DNA from: a virus
IMG/VR virus record: IMGVR_UViG_3300034107_001163
Coordinates: 1 to 29,994 of that record
Direction: 5' to 3' (one strand)
DNA length: 29,994 nucleotides
Part shown: positions 20,800 to 28,569 of the stretch, one piece after another
How the letters are laid out: every line of letters starts with the position of its first letter
Numbering within the stretch: position 1 is the first letter of the stretch
Translations under genes and position numbers: made by a program
Notes under the pieces: generated by a model
Databases searched by the model: none
The model's input: the letters and a program-made list of their open reading frames with translations, nothing else
What the model was told of the DNA's origin: nothing

Positions 20800-22512
20800 A
20801 TGTCACACATTAGAATAGACAACGCGAAAGCAACTAAGAAATGGGCTCCAGTTTTAGAAAACATGGGAGTAACAGGTGATAGAGTTGAATGGATGGCGGA
20901 ATACGCTGAATTTCACTCAATCAACGAAAACGCATACGTAAATGCTTCAAACGTAGGAGGTATGGGTGCAGTATTGAATCCAATAATTGGTGGTCAAGCA
21001 GGACAAACTTTAAACGCACTTGGTGCTGTAAATGGTTCAGGAGACGTAGGTCAAAACTTGTTACCAGTTGCAATGAAAATTGCTGCTCAAACAATCGGTT
21101 TAGATTTAGTAGCTGTTAAACCAACACCTGGTCCGAAAATCGATTTACTTTATATTGATTTCCAATATGATGATTCTAGATCAACTAACTCACAAGATGA
21201 GAGACCACAAGTTTTCAAATTAAAAGCTGATGGTTCAACTAATCAAACAGCTATTGCTAATCACATTAATGCTAATTTAGGTTCTGCTAACTTAAACTCT
21301 GGTGGTATCGTATCAGGTAGAGTATTTGTTGCTAACTTCGCAGGTAATAATGCATTAGCAAACACTGCAGGTGATATTGCTGCGCTTGAAGCAGGATCTA
21401 AAGCAGGTGTTTTAGAATTCTTAGGATTCTCAAGAGTAGATGGTTACCCAATGTTTAGAGCATACAGACAAGCAAACACTGCACACACTGGTGTTGGTGG
21501 TGGAGCTAATTCTCTTTGGTCTTTTGACGCAACAAGAAACTCTTTCAACCCAACACAATCTATGGCAGACCAAATTAACTATATTGGTACTGTTGCAGTA
21601 ACTGGAAATCCTGAGATACAATTAGTATCTGCATTAGAGGATCACATCCCAGGTTTCTCTGCTAACTGGACTGCTAATTTAGCAACTGGTGATTATCCAA
21701 TGGGTCGTCAAGCTGATGATGATTCTTATGCTGGAGTTATCGGACCAAAAATCTCTTCTAAAACTATCGCAGTTGGTACTATTGAAGTATCTTCAGCTTT
21801 AAGAAGAACAGAAATCGAAGATATCAAAGCAAACACAGGTATGGATATCGTTCAAAAAATGGAATCTATCCTTGTTAACGAATTGTCTCAAACAATTTCT
21901 AAACAAATCGTTGCTAAAATCTTCGAAATGGGTTCTTTAAATAGAACTAATGCTCCTGCTTTCGCTGGTACTCCTACTATCACTGGTCACACTATCTTTG
22001 ACTTAGATACTGCTTATGCTGGTACTGGTGTTGTTGGTGGTGAAACTACTCACGCTGTACAAAGAAAATTGATCACGAAAATTGCTCACGCTTCTAACTA
22101 CATCGCAACTGAGGGTCGTGTAGGACCTGCTCAATACCTTATCACAAATGGAGGTTTAGCAGCTGCTCTTCAAGACATCGCTGGTTACACAATTAACCCA
22201 GTTAGATCTAAATTAAACGGACAAGGTCAATTATACCCTGTTGGAACAATCGGAGATATCGCTATCTATGTTGATCCTTACATGAGATATAATGATAACA
22301 GAATCGTTTTAGGAAGAAAAAATAACCCAGATCAACCAGGTATCATTTTCGTACCTTACTTGATGGCACAATCTATCTCAGTTATTTCTGAAGCGACTTT
22401 CGCACCAAGAATGTTACTAAGATCTAGATATGCTGTTGCAGAAGTTGGATGGTTCCCACAAAAACAATTTATGACTATCCAAGTTAAAGATGCTTCTCAA
22501 TTATTGAACTAA
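20800..22512 (+). CDS. 23: Major capsid protein, gp23-like
   Basis: 570 aa (T4 gp23 is 521). It starts with a helical region containing KKWAPVLENMG, comparable to T4 NKWKPLLEGEG. SINE at 40-43 followed by Asn is the likely maturation site, comparable to FLTE-A in T4, so the mature chain would begin at residue 44. The rest has HK97-fold features: a Gly/Ala-rich entry, TIEVSSALRRTEIEDIKA, YLITNGGLAAALQDI and IAIYVDPYMRYNDNR. Codon choice is the most biased of the window, and an inverted-repeat promoter and strong terminator flank the gene, as expected for the most abundant virion protein. Confidence 0.93.
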   Translation: MSHIRIDNAKATKKWAPVLENMGVTGDRVEWMAEYAEFHSINENAYVNASNVGGMGAVLNPIIGGQAGQTLNALGAVNGSGDVGQNLLPVAMKIAAQTIGLDLVAVKPTPGPKIDLLYIDFQYDDSRSTNSQDERPQVFKLKADGSTNQTAIANHINANLGSANLNSGGIVSGRVFVANFAGNNALANTAGDIAALEAGSKAGVLEFLGFSRVDGYPMFRAYRQANTAHTGVGGGANSLWSFDATRNSFNPTQSMADQINYIGTVAVTGNPEIQLVSALEDHIPGFSANWTANLATGDYPMGRQADDDSYAGVIGPKISSKTIAVGTIEVSSALRRTEIEDIKANTGMDIVQKMESILVNELSQTISKQIVAKIFEMGSLNRTNAPAFAGTPTITGHTIFDLDTAYAGTGVVGGETTHAVQRKLITKIAHASNYIATEGRVGPAQYLITNGGLAAALQDIAGYTINPVRSKLNGQGQLYPVGTIGDIAIYVDPYMRYNDNRIVLGRKNNPDQPGIIFVPYLMAQSISVISEATFAPRMLLRSRYAVAEVGWFPQKQFMTIQVKDASQLLN

Positions 22513-22534
22513 TCTTAACTAATAGTATAAAAGA

Positions 22535-22568
22535 TAAAAAAAGCTTCTCTGAAAAGAGAGGCTTTTTT
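22535..22568 (+). terminator. Rho-independent terminator of the capsid gene
   Basis: AAAAAAGCTTCTCT, loop GAAA, AGAGAGGCTTTTTT with one G-U pair. The tetraloop is GNRA type. Confidence 0.92.
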
Positions 22569-22576
22569 GTTTTATA

Positions 22577-22593
22577 TAAATAATATATACTCT
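22577..22593 (+). promoter_or_regulatory. Late-promoter-like motif touching the start codon
   Basis: TAAATAATATATACTCT precedes ATG 22594 with no room for a leader. Confidence 0.5.
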
Positions 22594-23151
22594 ATGATAA
22601 TATTAAAATATAATAACTTTAGTGAATCTTTGATTAACCTAATAAAAGATGATTTAAATAGGTTTGTAGATTTAGGATTTACCATAAAACACAAAGAAAT
22701 ATTAGATGATTTAGGTAATAAATTTAATATCTATTATGGTAAAAATGCAAAATCTAATGAATATTTAACTAATATGCACTCTGGTAAATATGCAAACTCA
22801 ATAGGTGGTTTCGCTCCTAGTAAAAATGATATATGGATGCACGTTGATAGTGTCGGAAATAATAATAAGGTAATGGGTACACACTTAATAATAAAAACAA
22901 ATGCTGATAATATTGTTCCGGATGAGGTTATTAAACTAGCAGCAGATATTGTAAGAGATAACAGTGTTATGTTAGTTGATGATAAAAAGTACAATTTGAA
23001 AAATGTTGATAAAGTAAATGTTGTTTTTTGTGGTAAAGATTTTGTTAAAAAGGAAAAAAACACTAACTTAGGCGAAGTAAATGTTGATATCAATAATAAA
23101 AGTTATGTTGTTTTCTCAGCAGATAATATTAAAATAACTGATAATATATGA
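22594..23151 (+). CDS. Tagged hypothetical protein
   Basis: 185 aa from ATG 22594. A TTG further up at 22567 would place the start inside the preceding terminator and is rejected. The N-terminus MIILKYNNFSESL matches that of the minus-strand protein at 25904 (MSILKYSKFLKDL), forming a second variant of the tag family, with F-S-E as a possible cleavage point. The body is mixed alpha/beta and not recognised. Its stop overlaps the start of the peptidase gene as ATGA. Confidence 0.75.
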   Translation: MIILKYNNFSESLINLIKDDLNRFVDLGFTIKHKEILDDLGNKFNIYYGKNAKSNEYLTNMHSGKYANSIGGFAPSKNDIWMHVDSVGNNNKVMGTHLIIKTNADNIVPDEVIKLAADIVRDNSVMLVDDKKYNLKNVDKVNVVFCGKDFVKKEKNTNLGEVNVDINNKSYVVFSADNIKITDNI

Positions 23152-23972
23152 AAAAGAACCTTATTAAAGTAGAAGATTTCTCTTACAATCCAACAGATCC
23201 TAGATATACTTTTCTATCTTTAACAACAAAAACATATCCAAATGGCCACGAGGACGAAGTATTAAAGTTTTTACCTAGTTTAACAAAAGATAGAGTTGGT
23301 AATTATTATAAAATAATTGGTTCTAACCCAACAACTATGTTTACATCTCATTTAGATACCGCAGATAGAAGACAAAATGATACTACTTTATATAGTTATG
23401 TTGAAAATGGTGAAGAAATGATTGTTACCGATGGTAAGTCTATACTTGGTGCAGATGATAAAGCAGGTGTTACGGTAATGCTTTATATGATCGCTAATAA
23501 TGTACCAGGACTTTATTATTTCTTTATTGCAGAAGAAGTAGGTGGTATTGGATCAGGAGATTTAGCAGATGTATTTGAGGAAGTAGATTATTTAAAAAAT
23601 ATAGAAAGATGTGTTTCCTTTGATAGAAGAGATTGTCATTCCATTATAACGAAACAACTTAGAAGAGATTGTTGTTCAAATGATTTTGCAAATGCGCTTT
23701 GTTCAGAATATAATAAATTAGGATTTAGTATGAAACCAGATAATACTGGTATATTCACAGATTCTGCATTCTTTATGGATTTAATACCTGAGTGCACAAA
23801 TGTATCTGTTGGATATTATAATGAACACACATCACAAGAAAAACAAAATATGACTCACTTAATTAAATTATGTAGTGCTAGTGTTTCCGTTGATTGGAAT
23901 TCTCTACCAACAATGAGATCTTTTAATGAAAATTTAAAAAGAATAAGAGGATTCAAAGATTTTGAAAAATAA
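23148..23972 (+). CDS. Zinc-dependent peptidase, M20/M28/M42-like
   Basis: 274 aa. The two-metal peptidase pattern is complete: SHLDT (His68, Asp70), ILGADDKAG (bridging Asp103), FIAEEVGGIGSGD (Glu129 as base, Glu130 as ligand), SFDRRD (Asp159) and YYNEHT (His227). The order is that of cytoplasmic aminopeptidases and peptidase T-type enzymes, which trim short peptides. At 274 aa it lacks the extra dimerisation domain of most M20 enzymes. There is no signal peptide, so it acts in the cytoplasm. Such enzymes are rare in phages. It is coupled to the tagged gene before it and lies just upstream of the tmRNA gene. Confidence 0.85.
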   Translation: MKKNLIKVEDFSYNPTDPRYTFLSLTTKTYPNGHEDEVLKFLPSLTKDRVGNYYKIIGSNPTTMFTSHLDTADRRQNDTTLYSYVENGEEMIVTDGKSILGADDKAGVTVMLYMIANNVPGLYYFFIAEEVGGIGSGDLADVFEEVDYLKNIERCVSFDRRDCHSIITKQLRRDCCSNDFANALCSEYNKLGFSMKPDNTGIFTDSAFFMDLIPECTNVSVGYYNEHTSQEKQNMTHLIKLCSASVSVDWNSLPTMRSFNENLKRIRGFKDFEK

Positions 23973-24008
23973 AAAATAAACTTTATTAGGTTTTTCGAAT
24001 ATTATATA

Positions 24009-24016
24009 TATCTTTG
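24009..24016 (+). promoter_or_regulatory. Bacteroidota-type -7 box for tmRNA
   Basis: TATCTTTG matches TAnnTTTG, the host housekeeping -7 element, 30 bases before the mature tmRNA end. No clean -33 TTTG is seen at the usual distance. It suggests that host sigma, not gp55, drives the tmRNA. Confidence 0.45.
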
Positions 24017-24045
24017 TAAAAGAAAATAATTACAACAATAAACAA

Positions 24046-24406
24046 GGGGGTGTCATAGATTCGCCTAGCAGATTGGTGGTGATTATGCAGGTATCGGGTT
24101 GTCTAGTGTCCGATTTATAAATTAAGAGATAACGTCGTAAATGGCAAAACAAATGAAGTAGGAACTCGTGAAGACTTAGTAGCGACCCTAAAAGCAATTG
24201 GAGTTAACACTCCAGAGTTGGTTTAATAAGAGAGCCAATCGAAAAAATTCTCCGACTGTATCACGCAGTAAATGTGAAAACCATTTTGTTGAACTTTGGG
24301 TTAAAATCAACTATTTTGTAAGTGTAAGAAAAACTTACTAAGCCTGTGAAGATTAGTTATTAACAACTGAGTAGTACATCCCGGGCAGTGCGGGATCACT
24401 TCCACA
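24046..24406 (+). ncRNA. ssrA: Transfer-messenger RNA (tmRNA) with long tag
   Basis: About 361 nt. The acceptor stem GGGGGUG (24046-24052) pairs with CACUUCC (24397-24403) and keeps G3-U70, the alanine identity pair, with A at 24404; CCA is not encoded. The D-region GAUUCG follows. Pseudoknot 1 is complete: AUCGG/CCGAU (24093-24097, 24110-24114) and GUUGUCU/AGAUAAC (24098-24104, 24127-24133). Helix 2 pairs GCAGGU (24087-24092) with GCCUGU (24342-24347). The tag frame runs from about 24143 to UAAUAA at 24224-24229, which sits in the loop of helix 5 (UUGGU/GCCAA, 24218-24222 and 24234-24238), as in E. coli. The tag is about 27 aa, beginning GKTNEV and ending NTPELV. tmRNA rescues stalled ribosomes. 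The T-loop is abnormal. Confidence 0.88.
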
Positions 24407-24430
24407 AGTGTCAGAGCGATCTGACTTTTT
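24406..24430 (+). terminator. Terminator directly after tmRNA
   Basis: AAGUGUCAGA, GNRA loop GCGA, UCUGACUUUUU, with one U-U mismatch in the lower stem. It starts at the last base of the RNA. Confidence 0.75.
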
Positions 24431-24431
24431 A

Positions 24432-24466
24432 CACCTCACTTCCTAAACGGGAGTGAGGTGTTTTTT
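24432..24466 (+). terminator. Second, stronger terminator
   Basis: CACCTCACTTCC / GGGAGTGAGGTG: twelve pairs including one G-U, a 5-base loop and six T. Two terminators in tandem suggest that tight insulation of the tmRNA matters. Confidence 0.92.
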
Positions 24467-24467
24467 A

Positions 24468-24827
24468 ATGAAAAAGAATTATGAAGAAATTATTAGATCG
24501 ATTGTAAGTACTCAAAAAATAACTTACAATATGAAAAGACACTTTAATAAAAAATGGTTGCTTGAAAAAGAATATCTTTTACTCAAAGTAGAAGATAATG
24601 CAATACCTTGGGGTAGATTAAAAACAACCAGAGAAGCAGAAATAGATAGTAGAATAACTCACAAATTCTATTATAGACAATATGGTAAAAATGCACCTAA
24701 AAGTTGGAGAAAACTTCGTAATAGATCTCAAAAAGCAAAGTCTAAACAAAACTTAATAAAAATACTAAAAGGTTATGATACCGAATTCAATGACAATTAT
24801 AAAGATGTAAATTGGTGGTATTGGTAA
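24468..24827 (+). CDS. Hypothetical basic protein
   Basis: 119 aa from ATG 24468, which begins two bases after the T-run of the terminator. A GTG start at 24453 would lie inside the hairpin and is rejected. It is strongly basic (KRHFNKKWLLEKEYLLLKVE, SWRKLRNRSQKAKSKQ) with an aromatic end (NWWYW). Not recognised; the composition suggests nucleic-acid binding. With a terminator immediately upstream and no visible promoter, it is probably expressed by read-through. Confidence 0.65.
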   Translation: MKKNYEEIIRSIVSTQKITYNMKRHFNKKWLLEKEYLLLKVEDNAIPWGRLKTTREAEIDSRITHKFYYRQYGKNAPKSWRKLRNRSQKAKSKQNLIKILKGYDTEFNDNYKDVNWWYW

Positions 24828-24841
24828 AATAATTAAAATGT

Positions 24842-25351
24842 ATGATAGAAAAATTTGAAGGTAGATGGCGTTTCTTATCGAATTTCCATCCTTGTAAAAT
24901 AGAACACCAAGGAATTACTTATCCTTCCGTAGAACACCACTACGTTGCTATGAAGTGTAATACTTCTCAATACTTTAATGGTAATCAATATACCGTTGGT
25001 GATTTTAGAGAAATCATTGCTAAAACGGTAAGCGCAGCGGTTGTTAAAAAAATGGGACAACAAATGAAAGTAAGATCTGATTGGGATGAAAAGAAATTAG
25101 ACTTTATGAATTGGGCGGTTCGTGAGAAATTTAAACAAGAAGATTTAAAAGAATTACTTTTATCCACAGAAGATCTACCTATAATTGAAGGGAATTTTTG
25201 GCACGATGTCTACTGGGGCCAATGCTCTTGTGATAAGTGTAAAGGTAAAGGTGAAAATCATCTTGGTAAAATACTTATGAAAGTAAGAGATGAGATAAAA
25301 GGAGTAAAAAGACCAGATAGTCTTGGGGATTTTCTCAATCAAAGTCGGTAA
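24842..25351 (+). CDS. NADAR-family N-glycosidase (YbiA-like)
   Basis: 169 aa. Residues 4-40 (FEGRWRFLSNFHPCKIEHQG, then YPSVEHHYVAMK) carry the family signature: the F.G....LSNF start and the catalytic S-x-E-H motif (Glu31). NFWHDVYWGQC and NHLGKILMKVRDE complete it. CSCDKC between them could bind zinc, as in other phage members. YbiA cleaves riboflavin precursors. NADAR proteins also act on ADP-ribosyl compounds, including removal of ADP-ribose from guanine in DNA in DarT-type toxin systems. In a phage this could counter ADP-ribosylating or NAD-depleting defence. The end overlaps the convergent gene by 17 bases. Confidence 0.85.
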   Translation: MIEKFEGRWRFLSNFHPCKIEHQGITYPSVEHHYVAMKCNTSQYFNGNQYTVGDFREIIAKTVSAAVVKKMGQQMKVRSDWDEKKLDFMNWAVREKFKQEDLKELLLSTEDLPIIEGNFWHDVYWGQCSCDKCKGKGENHLGKILMKVRDEIKGVKRPDSLGDFLNQSR

Positions 25352-25904
25352 TATAATCTTTTATTATTTTCTCTACATTATCAAATGTGTAATCTAGATC
25401 ATCTAAATTTAGTTTATATATCACATATATTTGATTATTGTTTATATTATTTATGTTGTATGTATAATTGATATATTTTTCCGGTATTTGTTCAACCATA
25501 TTTAAATAAATACTTTGTCTCTTTGTTAGTAATTTATCATCTTTTTTAGTTTTCTTCATTTCATCCTCACTAAGAGCACAAAAAACTATAGCATTTGGTG
25601 ATTTATTTTCAATTAAATATATGATACCTCTTTTTGAGGTAGATAAAACTACATATTTATCAGTATCTATACCCGTTGCATTTGGCGATAGTTCTATTTT
25701 ATTATTAACTCCTTTTTTTGCTAAATAGAATTTATATGACCAAGCATCACCTGTTAATTTAAAATCTAGTTGATATGTATTTTCACCTACTTTGAACAAA
25801 CCGATTAATCTATCTGTGTTATCTATCCATTTTATATCTACATTTGATGTGTATAAAGACTCCGATAAATCTTTTAAAAATTTACTATATTTTAATATAC
25901 TCAT
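25335..25904 (-). CDS. Tagged hypothetical protein
   Basis: 189 aa, not recognised. The N-terminus MSILKYSKFLKDLSESLY resembles that of the protein at 22594 and the wider tag family. On the minus strand the start codon directly follows TTTTAATATATAAAAT, a late motif, leaving no leader. The body is alpha/beta, Lys- and Asn-rich. It is convergent with the NADAR gene and shares 17 coding bases with it. Confidence 0.72.
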   Translation of the reverse strand: MSILKYSKFLKDLSESLYTSNVDIKWIDNTDRLIGLFKVGENTYQLDFKLTGDAWSYKFYLAKKGVNNKIELSPNATGIDTDKYVVLSTSKRGIIYLIENKSPNAIVFCALSEDEMKKTKKDDKLLTKRQSIYLNMVEQIPEKYINYTYNINNINNNQIYVIYKLNLDDLDYTFDNVEKIIKDYITDFD

Positions 25905-25920
25905 ATTTTATATATTAAAA
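25905..25920 (-). promoter_or_regulatory. Late-promoter-like motif touching the start codon
   Basis: The minus strand reads TTTTAATATATAAAAT, then ATG at 25904. The remaining gap to 26035 holds no gene; it contains a GGGGG tract (25961-25965) and an A-rich leader for the methylase. Confidence 0.45.
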
Positions 25921-26035
25921 TTAAACTATCCTTTTTATGGGAATAATTAAATAACTTCGGGGGAAAACTTTTGAATTGGCGGTCACTATAAGTAATAGTA
26001 AAACTAAATATAGAAAAAATAATAACTAACTGAAA

Positions 26036-26965
26036 ATGAGCATAATATCATACTTTGGCGGAAAAGCAAACTTCCAATCATTCATCACACCAAACATTCC
26101 TAAGGATTGTACAACCTATGTTGAACCATTCTCTGGATCATTTGCAATCTATTTAGATTCTAAATTAGAATTTAATACAGTTGTATTTAACGATCGTAAC
26201 AGACACCAAGCAAACTTAATTAGATGTTGTGCAAGTCCATTAGAATTCTTACCAGAGTTAAAAGCACTTTTAGCACCAGGTGGTCTTTTATATACAGAAG
26301 TAACAACACCAGAAGAAAAATGGGACTTCTATAAAGCGATTTATAGAGATTACATTAGAAACACATTCTTAGATGATATGGATTTTGAGATAGGTGATTT
26401 TAAGGTTGCTGCTATTTATGCATTCTTGATCACATCTTCGTTTTCTAGTGTTTATCCAAGAGGTGGTGGATTCACTGGTTACAAAAAAGCAAAAGATAAG
26501 TTAAATCTAACTATTCTTATGAATAAATTAGAGAAAAACAAATATACTGAGAGATTACAAAAGATTTCAGAGTTCAATAACTTAGATTTTGAAGAAGTTA
26601 TCCGTATGCACGATTCCGAAGATACATACATCTATTTAGACCCACCATACGCTCGTTTTAACGACGTTAAAAACGATGATGATGGTAGACGTTTATTTTG
26701 GTATGGATGTGACGATGAGAACACGTTTGGTGTTGCTTCTCATAGAAGATTATTAGAGTTGTTGAAAACTACTAAATCTAGATGGTCTTTATCTTACTAT
26801 TACTTTCCTTTATTGGAAGAAATTTTACCAAAAGATAAATACATTTGGACTTCAAAAGAATTCCATAGACCATCATCTGTAATTAAAACAGAAGGTGTTG
26901 AAAAAGAAAAGGGTATTGAATTGTTAATTATGAATTACGACCCAGAGACAGGAGAAAGGGTGTAA
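26036..26965 (+). CDS. dam: N6-adenine DNA methyltransferase, Dam (D12) family
   Basis: 309 aa. SIISYFGGKANF at the start and TYVEPFSGSFAIY (residues 27-39) form the AdoMet-binding motif I. YLDPPYARF (Asp202-Tyr205 = DPPY) is the catalytic motif IV, and SLSYYYFPLL follows. This order (motif I, target recognition, DPPY) is that of Dam and T4 Dam. It transfers a methyl group to adenine, often in GATC; the recognised site is not deducible. It may protect phage DNA from host restriction. It ends one base before the next ATG, so the two genes are linked. Confidence 0.9.
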   Translation: MSIISYFGGKANFQSFITPNIPKDCTTYVEPFSGSFAIYLDSKLEFNTVVFNDRNRHQANLIRCCASPLEFLPELKALLAPGGLLYTEVTTPEEKWDFYKAIYRDYIRNTFLDDMDFEIGDFKVAAIYAFLITSSFSSVYPRGGGFTGYKKAKDKLNLTILMNKLEKNKYTERLQKISEFNNLDFEEVIRMHDSEDTYIYLDPPYARFNDVKNDDDGRRLFWYGCDDENTFGVASHRRLLELLKTTKSRWSLSYYYFPLLEEILPKDKYIWTSKEFHRPSSVIKTEGVEKEKGIELLIMNYDPETGERV

Positions 26966-26966
26966 T

Positions 26967-27674
26967 ATGGAAATAATTGATTTGCTCAATAGCGGTGAAG
27001 TAGAACTATTTGAATATAATGATTATTATAAAGAAGATAAATCTCTTAATAATTTTGAATTTTATAAAATATCAGTTACTTCACCGACTTCATATCCAGA
27101 TATCTTAGAGATAGATGTTTTAAATCATTTTATAAGTCATTTAAGATCTGAGATTAGAAATCATATTGATAATAAAGTAAGTAAAGAAATGTCATATTCA
27201 TATGAATATGAGGTTATAGATTTGAGAAAAAGTGGATATAGAGTAGGTACAGATTTATGTAATTATATAGTAAGAGAGCAAGGATATACAAATTTAATGT
27301 CTAATTCTAGGATTTGTACTAATATACAAGATGGTTTTCCGTTTGTTACATTACCTTTTAAAAATGCATCAATGGGTACATCTTATATTGTTGGATCGGT
27401 TTCTGATAAAAATATCTATGTTGATCCAATCGCTCGATATAATGACACTAAAATATTATTATTCAATGACATTAAAATAAATATAGGTGATTTTAAATTC
27501 TCTATAAATAGTGATTACACTTTTAATCCTAGAATACTTATAGAGATACCTATATCATATAATAAAATTGATTCAAAATTAGTATATGTAAGAGATGATG
27601 AACAACCGGATTTACCATCCGAAGTAATTTCCAGAATTAGAGATAAAAAAATAGATGATCTTTTAGATGAGTAG
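26967..27674 (+). CDS. Protein with capsid-like C-terminal segment
   Basis: 235 aa. Residues about 140-167 (YIVGSVSDKNIYVDP, then IARYNDTKILLF) match the major capsid protein of this phage near its C-terminus (YPVGTIGDIAIYVDP, then YMRYNDNRIVL), and TFNPRILIE matches TFAPRMLLR further on. The bases coding IYVDP are also nearly identical. The N-terminal 90 residues are unrelated to the capsid protein and acidic. It is probably a diverged partial paralogue; it might bind capsomers or serve as a minor head protein. It overlaps the next gene by 8 bases. Confidence 0.7.
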   Translation: MEIIDLLNSGEVELFEYNDYYKEDKSLNNFEFYKISVTSPTSYPDILEIDVLNHFISHLRSEIRNHIDNKVSKEMSYSYEYEVIDLRKSGYRVGTDLCNYIVREQGYTNLMSNSRICTNIQDGFPFVTLPFKNASMGTSYIVGSVSDKNIYVDPIARYNDTKILLFNDIKINIGDFKFSINSDYTFNPRILIEIPISYNKIDSKLVYVRDDEQPDLPSEVISRIRDKKIDDLLDE

Positions 27675-27960
27675 GAAAAAAAGAACTTCTGCGTTATTTG
27701 CAACGAATAATACAAATAGTCAAAATAGTGGCAACAATGTTAGTGTTTCTAATAGCATTCTTAATGTTAGTGAAAAAAGTAGTGAATTAACTGCGGATAT
27801 CGAAGGTATTACTAGGATGGATCGTTTAGTTTTGATTGATCAAAGGACTGGTGTTGAATGGGAGTTATCAATTTCGGATGGTAGTATTTCAATAGAACCT
27901 TATGAGTTGATAGAGAAACGAGATTTTCGTATAAATAAAGTTATAGAAAATGGAGATTGA
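27667..27960 (+). CDS. Hypothetical small protein
   Basis: 97 aa, not recognised. It has a basic Ser/Asn-rich N-terminal arm (MSRKKRTSALFATNNTNSQN, about 35 residues, probably disordered), followed by a compact acidic part with short strands (MDRLVLIDQRTGVEWELSIS). It overlaps the preceding gene by 8 bases and the following gene by 11, so it belongs to one operon starting with the methylase. Confidence 0.6.
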   Translation: MSRKKRTSALFATNNTNSQNSGNNVSVSNSILNVSEKSSELTADIEGITRMDRLVLIDQRTGVEWELSISDGSISIEPYELIEKRDFRINKVIENGD

Positions 27961-28258
27961 AGAAGAGTTTGATAGAATAACCGGGTTAGGTTTTTTTGTA
28001 ACAATAGATTGGAATATAGGCATATCAATAACTTATGATAATGATGAGTTTACTAATATATTAGTTTGTTCTTATGATAATTTTAATAATATAAAATTCA
28101 TAGAAATAGTTGAATCTAGTATTGATATATTTTATGAGTGGTATAACAAACACCAAGATCATATTGATGATTTAACTGATCAAGATTTATATGATATCAC
28201 ACTTGGTAATATAACTAAGAGAGTTAAAAGAGATCTGAATATAGATAAGTTGCTATAA
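27950..28258 (+). CDS. Hypothetical acidic protein
   Basis: 102 aa, very acidic and not recognised. Residues 1-50 look like a small beta domain (GLGFFVTIDWNIGISITYDN) and the rest is helical. It is the last gene of the methylase operon, followed within 3 bases by a bidirectional terminator. Confidence 0.6.
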   Translation: MEIEEEFDRITGLGFFVTIDWNIGISITYDNDEFTNILVCSYDNFNNIKFIEIVESSIDIFYEWYNKHQDHIDDLTDQDLYDITLGNITKRVKRDLNIDKLL

Positions 28259-28260
28259 AC

Positions 28261-28290
28261 AAAAAGAGAGTCAAATGACTCTCTTTTTTA
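28261..28290. terminator. Bidirectional terminator
   Basis: AAAAAGAGAGTCA / TGACTCTCTTTTTT with a 2-base centre, between convergent genes. The minus-strand stop codon at 28290-28288 lies in its T-run. Confidence 0.92.
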
Positions 28291-28569
28291 TTTTTTAAAC
28301 ACTTTAAACTTCTTTACGGTTTTATTATCATCACCTTCTAACTCTTCGATAGCATCTAGTTTATCTTTTACTTCATCTGGTGTAACCTGAGTTACTTTAT
28401 GAGTAATTGGATCAAACTCGTTTCTATCATTACCAATATGTTGTTGGTCTTCTGAATTAGGTTTAGTTTGAAGTTTTGCTTTCTTTAAACTATCTTTGTT
28501 AGTAGCAAAATCACTAAAGTTAGCAATCTTTCTATTAACATTAAATGTCGGTTGATTATCTCTATTCAT
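28288..28569 (-). CDS. Hypothetical small hydrophilic protein
   Basis: 93 aa, rich in Asn, Lys, Asp and Gln, probably largely disordered. It contains KIANFSDFATN at about residues 14-24, reminiscent of the tag family but not at the terminus, and ends VKKFKVFKK. The start codon directly follows the minus-strand late motif AATAATATATAAGAT. Function unknown. Confidence 0.6.
   Translation of the reverse strand: MNRDNQPTFNVNRKIANFSDFATNKDSLKKAKLQTKPNSEDQQHIGNDRNEFDPITHKVTQVTPDEVKDKLDAIEELEGDDNKTVKKFKVFKK

Noticed and set aside
24141-24160. Alternative short tmRNA tag frame giving AKQMK and stop
   Set aside because: The longer frame ends at UAAUAA in the helix 5 loop, the position used in known tmRNAs.
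24453-24470. GTG start for the protein after the tmRNA
   Set aside because: It would lie inside the terminator stem; ATG 24468 is the first plausible start.
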